Shown here in pieces: positions 33,756 to 44,156 of a stretch of 64,000 bases of DNA (position 1 is its first letter; each line of letters starts with the position of its first letter). The stretch covers positions 1,364,001 to 1,428,000 of the forward strand of contig JACTVC010000003.1 of assembly GCA_018417955.1 (NCBI GenBank), written 5' to 3'. Position numbers and translations under genes: made by a program. The DNA is from Laccaria trichodermophora (taxonomy: Eukaryota > Basidiomycota > Agaricomycetes > Agaricales > Hydnangiaceae). The notes under the pieces are model-generated. The model was not told where the DNA came from. It saw only the letters and a list, made by a program, of their open reading frames with translations, and made no database searches.

Positions 33756-35143
33756 TTAACCAGCTTCTCTTGCGCGGACATGTCGTTCAACCTCTTTCGT
33801 ATATTTTTGACGGACGATGTGGCAAGCCAGTTCCCTCAGTTCATTTTTGTTCGGCAGCTCTTTATCCCCTGTAAAATGGGATACTCGTGGGATAGCCAGG
33901 ACACTAGAACAGCATTAGGCCTGGTAGAAGTGAAAAACATTGTGAACATGCCTTTTTGTCAGTAATTCAATTGCGTCGCAAGACTGTTTTTCAACCTCTT
34001 CAACAGTACTAACTGGCTCCTTGAACTTATCCATGCATTCGTTGGCCAAGGCGAAGGCAGTGTCCCAGTTTGCAGTCGATCTACGAACACCAAAACCGGT
34101 CCCTGAGCTAGAAGCCTTATGCAACCATCAGTGTCATGAGCACAATTTGTTTCCTTCTGGTTTACATTGTCACCAGTGCGAACGCCCCTCCGTTGCTGAA
34201 CGACCGAGGAACCAATCTGGGTAGTGTTGCCGAAGTTCGGTTCAGTCCGGTTTAGACCCCCTTTGGTCCGAACCTGAACCTGAACCTCCTACAAATTTTC
34301 CGAGCCTGAACCGAACCCGAACCGTGTGTTCGGTTCAGGTTTGAACCTTCTGAACCTTGTAATTTTTTTAAATCAAATTTTTCGCCTTTTTTCGTGTCCA
34401 AACGCTTCGAAACACATGTGTAATCTCTAAAAATCAGTTATTTATGCAATGCCGTGGCACAAACCATGTTTGATAAGCCAAATAGATATTATACAACAGA
34501 CCCCAACAAGTGCACGTGTGGGAAAGCGACCTAAAATATGGCCATCAACCATCACCCAGATGAAGGATTGATACTTTACATTTAAATACTGTAGTTGTTA
34601 CAGATCACAATAGTTTTGAACGAAAAAATTGCAAAAAAATGTCCAAAACAGAGGGAAAGTAGGCCCCCCAGTGGCTAAAGGTTCAGAGGTTCGGTTCAGT
34701 CCGAACCTGTTCTCCAGAAATTTTCTGGAGCCCGAACCTGAACCTGAACTCGAACTGAACTTTGTGTTCGGTTCAGAGGGTTCGGGTTCGAACCGAAGTT
34801 CTGGACTGAACTTCGGCAACGCTAAATCTGGGGTGGCATTAGAGATTTCCGCCATAAGGTCAAAGAACAACAAACTAACATGTGACACAGGTGACCTCTC
34901 CTGACTCTTTTTGACGATGGCCTGAAGGTCTTCAGTGTATGCGTGTAAGATAACGCTGAATACTTTATTCGTCACTAAGGAAGAAATTTAGCCTCAGAAA
35001 CATGAATGGGAAAACCACATGCCATTTATCATATCCTCAATGAAAAGCTCTCTTGTGGTGTTCGCCCGCAGCGTCTCATCGAAAGCGAACTTTTTTTCGG
35101 TTGGATCATATGAATAGAAGTGAAACGACTCCATGTCGGTAAG
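33756..35143 (-). pseudogene. Truncated, transposon-interrupted copy of the orphan gene (copy B)
   Basis: The minus strand matches the 3' two-thirds of the orphan gene at 25221-26778: LTDMESFHFYSYDPTEKKFAFDE, TNKVFSVILHAYTEDLQAIVKKS, ANWDTAFALANECMDKFKEPV, CDAIELLTKRH and a C-terminal HIVRQKYTKEVERHVRA. The stop is at 33758-33756. Homology begins abruptly near 35143, so the N-terminal 200 or so codons are absent. A 603-bp hAT-like element sits in it at 34222-34824, next to a splice acceptor. The 3' flank also matches that of the other copy. Confidence 0.85.
34222..34824. mobile_element. Non-autonomous hAT-like element (MITE) 2
   Basis: A 603-bp element with ends TAGTGTTGCCGAAGTTC and GAACTTCGGCAACGCTA, inverted repeats with one mismatch in 17. 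The 8-bp direct repeat AATCTGGG flanks it at 34214-34221 and 34825-34832. The paralogous copy at 26341-26378 has the uninterrupted site with one copy (GATCTGGG on the minus strand), showing a clean insertion. Subterminal regions are built from GGTTCAG/CTGAACC and GGTTCGG motifs. No transposase frame. Confidence 0.92.
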
Positions 35144-35234
35144 CGCGTATAAGATGGAGAGTATTAGTGACGTAATCGTGCACATGGACTGTTACGCCCG
35201 TGCTTGAAATCTCTGGATACGCGCATCCCTATAA

Positions 35235-37575
35235 ATGGCCTCAGCCTGTCTGAGAAAGAACCGTCCCCTTCCGCGGAGGGCCGACGAAGGATTTGAAACG
35301 TCGACTGGCACGCTCTACGTGTCCAAGCCCTACCGCTCAAAGTCGTCAAAGAAGCTGCGCGCCCTCATCACCTTCGCCCCCCGCAAGTCCGTCTTCGACA
35401 TCGGCAATGAGACATCCATCACCAATGAGTTCCGAGTACGTACGCCGTCATCCTAATGTCTCTGCCATCTTTACTCATCCGACTCCTTGCAGGGCTTTTT
35501 CTCACTTTTTTGGATCTCCATTTTTATCTTCACTGTCCAAACTTATGTGCGAAGCATTGAAACAAGTGGACGGCCATTGAATCTTCACTTTGCGACCATG
35601 TTCTCGCAAGACGCCATCACCCTTGCGCTGAGCGATGCGGTCCTTGTCTTGAGCACTGGGTTTTGCGTACCATTTGCGATTATGCTCAAGAAAGGCTGGA
35701 TACAATACTATTGGACGGGGCTAATTTTGCAACACGTTATCCAATCGGTAATTCTGTTTTCTGCTATAACATGGACTTTCAATCGGTAAACACGGCTGCC
35801 TTTTTATGCTCACTGCGGCTCATGCAAATTATAGAAAATGGCCATGGGTCCAATCGGGTTTCCTAACTTTACACTCTCTGGTGCGTTCATATTACGCTTC
35901 AAAAGATTATAGAAGATGAATCTCATTTTGGTACAGGTTATGATCATGAAAATGCATTCTTATGCCACCATGAACGGCCACCTTCAAACAATACACAACC
36001 ATTCCAAGTGCGTTTTCAGCCAACTCCAGGAAGCGGCAAAGTCCGTGGGTGGCTGGGAAAAGGCCCTCGACGATGCAAAAACCAGACAAGCAGAGCAGGA
36101 CCTGGCCAACGCGGTTCCCGCATCATACACTGACAGTACGCATAGCTCTCCAGCCAACGGTACTCCGTCCCTCCCAGAAGGTTCGTCAAGTTCATATGTG
36201 GATGCTAGCACCGCCAACGCGCTGCGTAAGCGCCTTGCGGCCGTGGTTGCCCAATCCCATCGCAGCGGCGATAGCGAGGGCAAGGGGAATGCAGACGCAG
36301 AGGTGTCGCAAAACTCAGAACCCGCCACTTTCGTCGTCTCAAACGAACCCCCTCCTCAAACGATTGCGCCCCATCCTCTCGTGAACCATCCCAATAACGA
36401 GATTGCTGCACTTGCGAAGGAATACTCTGAGCTCCAGACAGAACTCACGAGCATGGGGCCTCAGTATGTGATTTGGCCGAATAACATTACTTGGAAGAAT
36501 TTTGCTGTTTACCAGCTAATCCCTACACTCGTTTATGAGCTGGAATATCCAAGAACGGATCGGTGCGTTTGACTCCGCCGGCTTTTGATGCGCTAATTTA
36601 GGCTGAACAACGACATCAGTATCCGGCCTTTATATGTTTTCGAAAAGACGGTGCGCGATGATGGACAACAATTACCATTCACCCCGTCTCACGGTGGATT
36701 TTTGCGTAGGTGGCCACTTTTGGGACTTTTGCCCTTCTCTACAGCGTGACGGAGAGTTTTATTCTCCCATACACGCCGACTGCAGACGAATCCTTCGCCC
36801 GTGCATTGCTTGATCTTGCCCTCCCTTTTATGATTGCCTACTTATTGCTTTTCTACATCATCTTTGGTACGCCTTCTTTCTAGCCCCTCCGCTTGAAACT
36901 GGAGACTGATTTACGCCCGTAACAGAATGCATATGTAATGGGTTTGCGGAGCTTTCGTAGTAAGTGCATAATACTGGCTCCTTTGGAGATCGAAGAAATT
37001 GACTGATTTTGGAAAAGCTTCGCAGACAGACAATTTTATGAAGATTGGGTGCGTTGATCCTCTGTTGTTTTCTGCCCAACTAACTCCGGTTATCTCATAG
37101 TATGTCTTCAATGATCAAGTCCCGCTCAGGTCTTTCTACATCGTAACTGACCAGGAGCTTTGATGGACAATAGGTGGAACTCGACCTCCTGGGACGAGTT
37201 CTCCCGGAAATGGAACAAGCCAGTACACGGCTTCTTGTTGCGTCACGTATACGCTCCTACAATCCTGAGCTACCGCCTCTCAAAGACCTCAGCCATGCTC
37301 GTAACATTCCTACTGAGTGCATGTGTCCACGAACTGGTGATGGTCGTGGTGACGAGGAAAATCAGGTAAATCCCCCCGTTCTGTCTTGACGTGTCGATGC
37401 TCAAGTTTATTCCAATAGGATGTATCTTTTCCTGCTCCAGATTGTCCAAATTCCGATGATACTCATCAGTCGAATCCCCGCTATCAAACAGAACAAGCTC
37501 ATGGGGAATGTCACCTTCTGGCTTGGTCTGTATGCTGGCTTCCCATTGCTCTGCGTCGCATATGTCGCATACTGA
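35235..37575 (+). CDS. are2: Sterol O-acyltransferase (ACAT/MBOAT family)
   Basis: An ER membrane enzyme that esterifies sterols with acyl-CoA for lipid-droplet storage. Exons: 35235-35435, 35493-35785, 35835-35880, 35937-36562, 36620-36650, 36710-36866, 36926-36959, 37018-37048, probably 37101-37129, 37174-37365 and 37419-37575. Family blocks are FRGFFSLFWISIFIFTVQTY, LVMIMKMHSYA, YELEYPRTDR, FAELSYFADRQFYEDW, WNSTSWDEFSRKWNKPVH and the catalytic His region SACVHELVM. A ~170-residue low-complexity insert follows VGGWEKAL. The join at FYxDWWN is in frame only through a 29-nt micro-exon that inserts about ten residues. The start at 35235 is the first ATG after the promoter and lies only ~90 bp from the inverted duplication. 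Confidence 0.9.
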
Positions 37576-37714
37576 GCGACAATATTTTTGCATAATTTCG
37601 TTATTCCTATATTTGGTATTTAGAGCCCTCTATAACAACGATGAGATATGTATCTGAGATAAAATCAACATATACGCCTGTATTCGCAGCCAACACGTAC
37701 TTACGAATCTGATC

Positions 37715-39257
37715 TTACGGCGCGTAGGAGAGTACTTTTGAGAACCAAAATGGTCTCTCATGCTTCAACGCCACGGGTGCGTTGTCCCCCGTCTCCAAAT
37801 TGACGGAATCGTATGACTTCATGTCGAGGATGTTCCAACGCCCCAGGGGACGCGAACGGAGTTTCAGCGTCATGTCAAAAACATAGCGCGTGTTATCGTT
37901 ATCGGAAGAACCTGAACTCGATTGACCTGTCAATGGAGGCTGGTCCCTGGAAATGGGTAGCGTGGAACGGCCGTTTGAATCCATGAGATCCGAGAGGTAT
38001 ACCGTGGTTCCTGAGAGGTACCAAGTTCCATGCAAGAGGCCCTGGGTGTAACATTCCACTATCCTGCGTCGGAAGACAAACGAGGCATACTTACTTTCAT
38101 GCGGAGAGTTGGTTTGAGGATCGGTACTATCTGCTTGGGACTGTGTTCTTCATTTGCCAATAAGGAGAGGACTTGGCCATTTGGGAAGAATCGTCTGAAT
38201 GAAACTTTGATTGATTTTTCTCTGGAACCGGTAAAATGTGTTGCTTACAGATAGCGGTGGTAGGTGATGAGGTGGCTTATCTACAAGGGGCCGTCAGATT
38301 AGAGAACTTGACCACATTTGAGTAGGCACTTGCGTTGACCCAATGATTTTCGCTCAACCCAGGGCGCCTGGTTTGTTGTCAATGGCGCAAAAAATGGTGC
38401 AAAGACGTGGATGCCTACACATAATGGCAAATGGCAATGTAGACACCGTCGAGGCGCACACGCGGATGTTCAATGTACACGCGTCGAAAATCAGAGAGAT
38501 GACGCTCGATGACAGGAATCATCGCATCTACGTCTGGCACTTGTGGCGGTTTGTAGACCGCTCTAATAAATTCTCTGAAAGCACATTTAGTTTGTGCGAA
38601 CGATGGGAAAGAGATCTGCGTACCTCCAGATGACTGAATCCAGACTCAATATGCGTGCCTTGCGATTTACAGCCGCAAAACGTTCCACAGATGTATGGTC
38701 CAAGTTTCGAACGATGAGAACCAGAAGCTCATCAGGAAGCCTGTTTAGGAGGACAGGTTCGTTCTCGTTTTCCGGTTCAAAACGCAAATTTTTGGGGAAA
38801 GATCTGATGACCGTCGACAAAGTCCCAGTGACGACGATTTCTTTGCCCTTGGTGATGGATTTTAGTGACAAGGATTTCTCAACGCGCGAGGCGAGCTCGT
38901 CGACTTGATTTGCTTTGGCAGACTGGCCTGCTTGTTTCTGGGCTGCCAACGTTTCCTCGCGATTATAAGCCTGGTCTACATTGGGATCCTGGCATGGATG
39001 AGATTTGCATATGGAAAAGACGAGAATGTGAGCACCAGATTGAAAGCCTGGCGATAGGAACGCAGAGCATCATCGAGCTCTCCGCGTTGTTCGTGTTGAA
39101 CAGCTTTGCGGTATACATCTAGAGCGGACGCGAGGGCGGTATGGGCGCTGGTTGATGGTACTGATTTTGTTTGAAGTGCGTCGTGTTTTTGTAACTCTGC
39201 TAGCCATTCTGCTCTAAAACGAGCAAGCTCTTCTGGCTCTTCTTGTTCTGGTGACAT
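37715..39257 (-). CDS. F-box protein of the FBXO9/Pof7/Hrt3 type
   Basis: A substrate adaptor for SCF ubiquitin ligase. The N-terminus (ELARFRAEWLAELQKHD, then ALDVYRKAVQHEQRGELDDALRSYRQAF) is a TPR-like helical repeat, joined by an intron to NPNVDQAYNREE. The F-box is LNRLPDELLVLIVRNLDHTSVERFAAVNRKARILSLDSVIWR, and the next exons read VYIEHPRVRLDGVYIAICHY and the C-terminal beta-rich domain (GLLHGTWYLSGTTVYLSDL, YVFDMTLKLRSRPLGRWNILDM). This domain order is typical of FBXO9 relatives. It ends WFSKVLSYAP. The gene is divergent from HLJ1 with only 77 bp between the two ATGs. Confidence 0.85.
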
Positions 39258-39334
39258 TGGAGTAACAAACAGACCCTAACCTATATTGTAATTATTATTT
39301 TTGGTACCTCTCCACGTCTTTACACATTAGCAGC

Positions 39335-40893
39335 ATGGAGAGCAATAAGGACGAGGCTCTCCGCTGCCTCTTCATCGCTCAAAAGCACTACGATTCCGGT
39401 AACCTTCAATCAGCACGCAAGTTTTGCCAAAAATCAAAAGCTCTCTTTGAAACTTCCCAAGCGGACAAACTACTAGCCGCTATCGACAGTGCTGCTGCTT
39501 CTTCTTCTTCTTCTACTTCTACGGCCAAGTCACAGGCAGAGGAACATCCCTCTGCTGCTGGGATGAAGCACCGCAGTGCTCAGAGTGCAAACACTAATGG
39601 AACTGCTGGTGGGATGGGAGGCGAGAAGCGGGAATATACCCATGAGCAACATACGGTAGTCAAGAGGGTACGCGCTTGCAAGGTTACCGAGTACTATGAG
39701 ATCCTGGCGGTATCGAAGGACTGTGACGAAGCTGATATCAAGAAGGCTTACAGGAAGGTATGCATGGCATATCTATGTGCCAGACAGACCACTCAAAATC
39801 ATTACAGCTGGCACTAGCTCTCCATCCTGATAAGAATGGTGCTCCTGGCGCAGACGAAGCTTTTAAATGTGCGTTGATATTCTTTTCTTCTCTGATGACC
39901 GAATATTTAGTGCAGACTTATTTCAGTGGTGTCAAAAGCTTTCCAAGTGCTGTCAGGTACTTCTTGGCGACTTCATTCTATTTATTAAGTCTCTCAGCAG
40001 CTTTGCAGACTCACAAAAACGTGCTATATATGACCGTAGTGGGTTTGATCCAGAGGATCGATCTGGTGGCATGCGCTCGAGGTCGTCAGGCTTCGCTACA
40101 TCACCGTTTGGTAACGGTGATGGCGAATTGAGTCCGGAGGACTTGTTTAATATGTTTTTTGGCGGAGGAGGGGGTGGTGGGTTTGGAGGTGGGCCGGCAG
40201 GTAGGTGCTTTGACTTTTACATACCACAGGAGCTGACCTGGGTTAGTCTTCACTACGTCATTCGGTAACGGTGGTTTCCGGACGCACACCTTCAGAAGCG
40301 CCCCACGGCAAGCGAATAATCGTGCCGACACAGAACCGCGATCAGTGCTTATTCAACTTCTGCCGTTGCTCCTTCTCTTTGGATTTTCCCTACTCTCCGC
40401 CCTTCCAAACCTGTTTTCAACACCTCCCGTGCCGGACCCACGGTTTTCGTTCACGGGTACTCCGAGATACAATGCTAAAATGGAGACGGGAGGACTTGGG
40501 GTTCCATACTATGTTAACCCTGGCGAATTCTCCTCTCATCCGGTGATCGGAGCGGAATTGGCCAAGGACGGTGTGAAGATTGGTAAGGTGGTGGACGAGG
40601 GGAAGGGCGGTGACAGTAAGGTTGGTGAGAAAGTGGATGAGAGCGCGAAGAGAGGAAAGGGCAAGAAGAGAGGGTCTGCGCTTGCCAAATTTGAAGATGG
40701 TGTGGACCGGATATACACTCAAGACCTGTATGCTCAATGTCAACACGGTGTGAACCGGAAGGAGCGGCTGAAAGAGGCGGAGGTCGGTATCTTTGGTATA
40801 GGCACGGATTGGAAAAAAGTAGAAGAGATAGAGAAGGAGGTGGTACCAAGCTGCGAGGAGCTCAAACGACTAGGCGTCCTGGGTAACTCATGA
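39335..40893 (+). CDS. ER membrane J-protein, HLJ1/DNAJB12 type
   Basis: A tail-anchored co-chaperone that stimulates Hsp70 at the ER surface in membrane-protein quality control. The first exon (39335-39757) starts with a helical repeat (DEALRCLFIAQKHYDSGNLQSARKFCQKS), then a Ser-rich linker and the J-domain start VTEYYEILAVSKDCDEADIKKAYRK. The HPD motif (LALALHPDKNGAPGADEAFK) is in the next exon at 39808. Then follow a Gly-rich linker (FFGGGGGGGFGGG) and a single membrane segment (LIQLLPLLLLFGFSLL). The C-terminal domain (DUF1977-like: RFSFTGTPRYNAKMETGGLGVPYYV) carries a basic low-complexity insert and ends ELKRLGVLGNS. Domain order is diagnostic. Confidence 0.92.
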
Positions 40894-41016
40894 CGTTAAT
40901 TTATTTCAGCATGCATTGGATTTATCCTTATTATACTTCGCAAACGTGGTTGGAATTTAATTTTTAGAGCTCGGCAGTTGGGATTTTACAAATGCCCCAT
41001 GTTCTCCTCCATCTCC

Positions 41017-41304
41017 CTAAGAGCTCTGTGCCTTGACGCGATCCCTCTCGAGTTTAATGTAAAAGTTCTCCTGGCGTTCGACTAAAAAAGCAATGATGAA
41101 GGAGGATACTTAGACGACCTTGTCGATGGCAACTCACGAGCTTTGAGGTGGACTCCATACCTGCCACGGGGTGAGTTCATGAAGAAAGCGGCAAGTAGAA
41201 AGCACTGACCAGTACGCGTATCCTGCGGTAACTCCTAGGCCCATAGCACAGCCAATGTCGAGCCAGAAGCGTTTCCTGAGCTTTCCGGTAATGGGGGCAA
41301 TCAT
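41017..41304 (-). CDS. cox9: Cytochrome c oxidase subunit VIIa (Cox9)
   Basis: A small single-helix subunit of respiratory complex IV in the mitochondrial inner membrane. Three exons (41210-41304, 41138-41160, 41017-41081) join in frame to 60 residues. The N-terminus MIAPITGKLRKRFW is a near-match to yeast Cox9, followed by the helix DIGCAMGLGVTAGYAYW and the matrix/intermembrane tail ERQENFYIKLERDR. The middle exon is only 23 nt, so automated predictions may miss it. It is divergent from the B55 gene with 263 bp between starts. Confidence 0.9.
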
Positions 41305-41567
41305 GGTGTTGTGTTGTTGAGGGAAATGTCGGACGTTGGTGGAAACTGACAATGTCACAATCTGTCACAGAGTCACGAGTATCTTCCTGTTGTCCTCGCA
41401 TCATACACGCCATCCTCATCCCTGTCCACCACGTCCACTCAGTTCTCTTCAATTCATTGCTGTCAGATAGCCACGAAAATCGTCAGAATTGTCCGCTTTC
41501 AAATCGCTAAATCACTCGAGCACATAACCCAATCCATTATCTCAACGTGACCGACCACCCAGAACCA

Positions 41568-43440
41568 ATGGAAGATCCCTCGGGTTCAGGAGGATGGCGA
41601 TTTGCCCAGTGCTTCGGCGACAAGGGCGAAGTTGAAGACATTACAGAAGGTTGGTCCCCGATCTATGTCTCTCGCCACACCCTATCCGATGGTCCCTTTG
41701 CACCATCATCTCAGACTTTCAGACTAATTAGTTAATGTGTGATTGTAGCCGACATCATTTCCACCGTCGAATTCGACTCCACAGGCAATTACCTTGCGAC
41801 TGGAGACAAGGGGGGGCGCGTCGTTCTCTTCGAGCGGAATGAAATGGTTCGTCTTTTTGTTTTCGTGTTGTTCATAATGCCACATCAATCCCATTGATCC
41901 ATTTTTCGCCCCTTTTGTCTTTCTACACGCACATCCTGACTTTTCATCGTGTTTGCAGAAAAAGGGCTGCGAGTACAAGTTTTACACCGAATTCCAATCA
42001 CATGAGCCAGAATTCGATTACCTTAAGTCTCTGGAAATCGAGGAGAAGATAAACAAGATCAAGTGGTGCAGACGGCAGAATGCTGCTCACTTTTTGCTAT
42101 CAACAAATGGTATTTGTGTCGATATTGCTCTCTTGCGATACTGTCTGACCACCGCTTATAGACAAAACAATTAAGCTGTGGAAAGTGTTCGAGAAGTCCC
42201 TGCGGGTAGTAACTGAATCAAACCATTTCGATGGCCAACGTCAATTACCACCGCCTTCAGCGCCCAGTCATTTGAGGCTCCCCCGCATGACAGCACAAGA
42301 CAACATCATCGCAGCTGTTCCCCGGAAAGTCTACTCCAATGCTCATGCATACCACATACACTCCATCTCTGTCAACTCCGACCAGGAAACATACATCTCA
42401 GCGGACGATCTGCGGATCAATCTTTGGAACCTCAATATTAGCGACCAGAGCTTTAGTAAGTTACGACCCCACGCCGTGCCATTATGTGCTGATGAGTTGT
42501 ATTTTATTAGATATCGTCGACATCAAACCCGTGAATATGGAGGAATTGACAGAGGTCATCACCGCCACCGAATTTCATCCAACGCAATGCAATCTCTTCA
42601 TGTATTCAAGTTCAAAAAGCAACATCAAACTCGCAGATATGCGTGACTCGGCGCTCTGTGACCGACATGCCAAATGTGCGTCATGATCTCCTATCTAATC
42701 CAGCCCTTGAATCGATGGATTGCACAGGCTTTGAAGAAGAAGAAGATCCGACAACACGCTCGTTCTTTTCAGAAATTATCTCCTCCATCTCGGATGTCAA
42801 GTTCAGCCATGACGGTCGCTATATCCTGGCGCGTGACTATTTGTCGTTGAAGATCTGGGATGTCAACATGGAATCACGACCAGTGAAGACGATCCCAATC
42901 CACGATCACTTACGCGGTAAGCTATGCGATCTCTACGAAAACGACTGCATTTTCGACAAATTCGAGTGTGTTTGGGGCGGTGACGATAAGTAAGTGGATT
43001 TTTTTATTTCCTTTTTCGCTCTTCGCGGTCACTTCATTTATCTGATCTGAGATCCTGACCTGATTTTGGAACTTCCTTCTTTCAGACATGTGCTGACGGG
43101 CTCTTACCACAACTACTTCCGGATATACGATACCGACACTTTGAGTGATGTTGTGCTGCAAGCAGACAAATCCGCATTCAAGGCGAAAAAGATCGGAGGG
43201 CCATTACCTGGCGCCAAGGGAGGGGCGAAGAATGGCCCGAGGCCGGGTGGTTTGAGAGATGCGATGCAGCTGGATACCCTTGATTTTAACAAGAAGATCT
43301 TGCATGCAAGTTGGCATCCTCGGGAAAACACCATTGCCGTAAGTCTTTTGTTTCTTCACAGGGTTATGATGTTGGTTCTCATGCTATTTTTGACATAGAT
43401 TGCTGCTACGAACAATTTGTTCCTCTATAGCGCTGCATAA
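41568..43440 (+). CDS. PP2A regulatory subunit B55 (Cdc55 type)
   Basis: A seven-bladed WD40 protein that targets PP2A to mitotic and stress-signalling substrates. The start is ATG 41568 (MEDPSGSGG). After intron 1 it reads [33 protein letters not shown], then [87 protein letters not shown], and [18 protein letters not shown] with [13 protein letters not shown]. It ends [27 protein letters not shown]. All are hallmark B55 blocks. [16 protein letters not shown] insert near the C-terminus is fungal-type. Confidence 0.96.
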
Positions 43441-44156
43441 TAGAGTGGATGACGCTGCTATCGTTCTCTTTCACCGTCGTTACCGCCCATTTTCCTTGAA
43501 CTCACCCTCATCGTACGAACCACTACTCCTAAGAGTACCTCACTTGAAGGATCGATGGACTGCGAAGCAATGATCACACCTGCATGGACAGAACCGAGCA
43601 AGACAAGCTCGTCACCCTGGCCGCCCAGCCGTACACGTTCTCGTTTTCAGCTCTCTGTCTTTTTCTTTCTTTCAAGTACATCTACAATCATCAACTTACT
43701 TCATTGTTCATAAATCTATACAGCCATCCCGGCCTCCGTTGTAATTCTTCCTGCGTACAACTTGCTTACGATACCACCTCCCTCCATCCCTCTGCGTCTG
43801 TCGTTGTTTGCTATGGTCGATACCATCCTTTCACGTTTCCGTCTTCTTACCTTCTTCTTTCCCCCTTTTTAGAAATTTAAGATGAGCAAAAGGTGTGTTC
43901 TTCCGTTATTTGATGGATAATATTTCCGCTCATTCGTTCACAGAAGTACAAGAAGACAGGCTATATTGAAAGCAAGAAGTAATGTCAAGATTGAAATAAA
44001 TGAGTCCCCTACATGTATTATACTTCCCATACTTTTTACTTCATAAAATGCATATTTCGGTAAAGTGAGGTGTTTGCTTTCCAAGTCAGTGTATGACGAA
44101 GGGCACCGCCACGCCTCTTCACTTCGTTGAAGTGCATCTCAAGATTACATACACCA
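43441..44156. other. Intergenic between B55 and RED
   Basis: It contains a pyrimidine-rich stretch and a possible spliced leader (ATGAGCAAAAG then a GT..AG intron to 43943) with no convincing protein. Likely 3' UTR of B55 and promoter of RED. Confidence 0.5.

Noticed and set aside
34700..34810. GGTTCGAACC-type box suggesting a tRNA
   Set aside because: It is one of many GGTTCGG motifs inside the MITE, with no acceptor stem or anticodon arm.
34598..34975. Glu/Pro/Ser-repeat peptide in the copy B pseudogene
   Set aside because: The repeat comes from the subterminal motifs of the inserted MITE, not from a protein-coding gene.
13970..37575. A sterol-metabolism gene cluster (ERG4 and ARE2)
   Set aside because: They are about 20 kb apart with many unrelated housekeeping genes between, so clustering is not supported.
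43584..43880. 98-codon plus frame after the B55 gene
   Set aside because: No family resemblance, T/C-rich codon use unlike neighbours, and it lies in a presumed 3' UTR.
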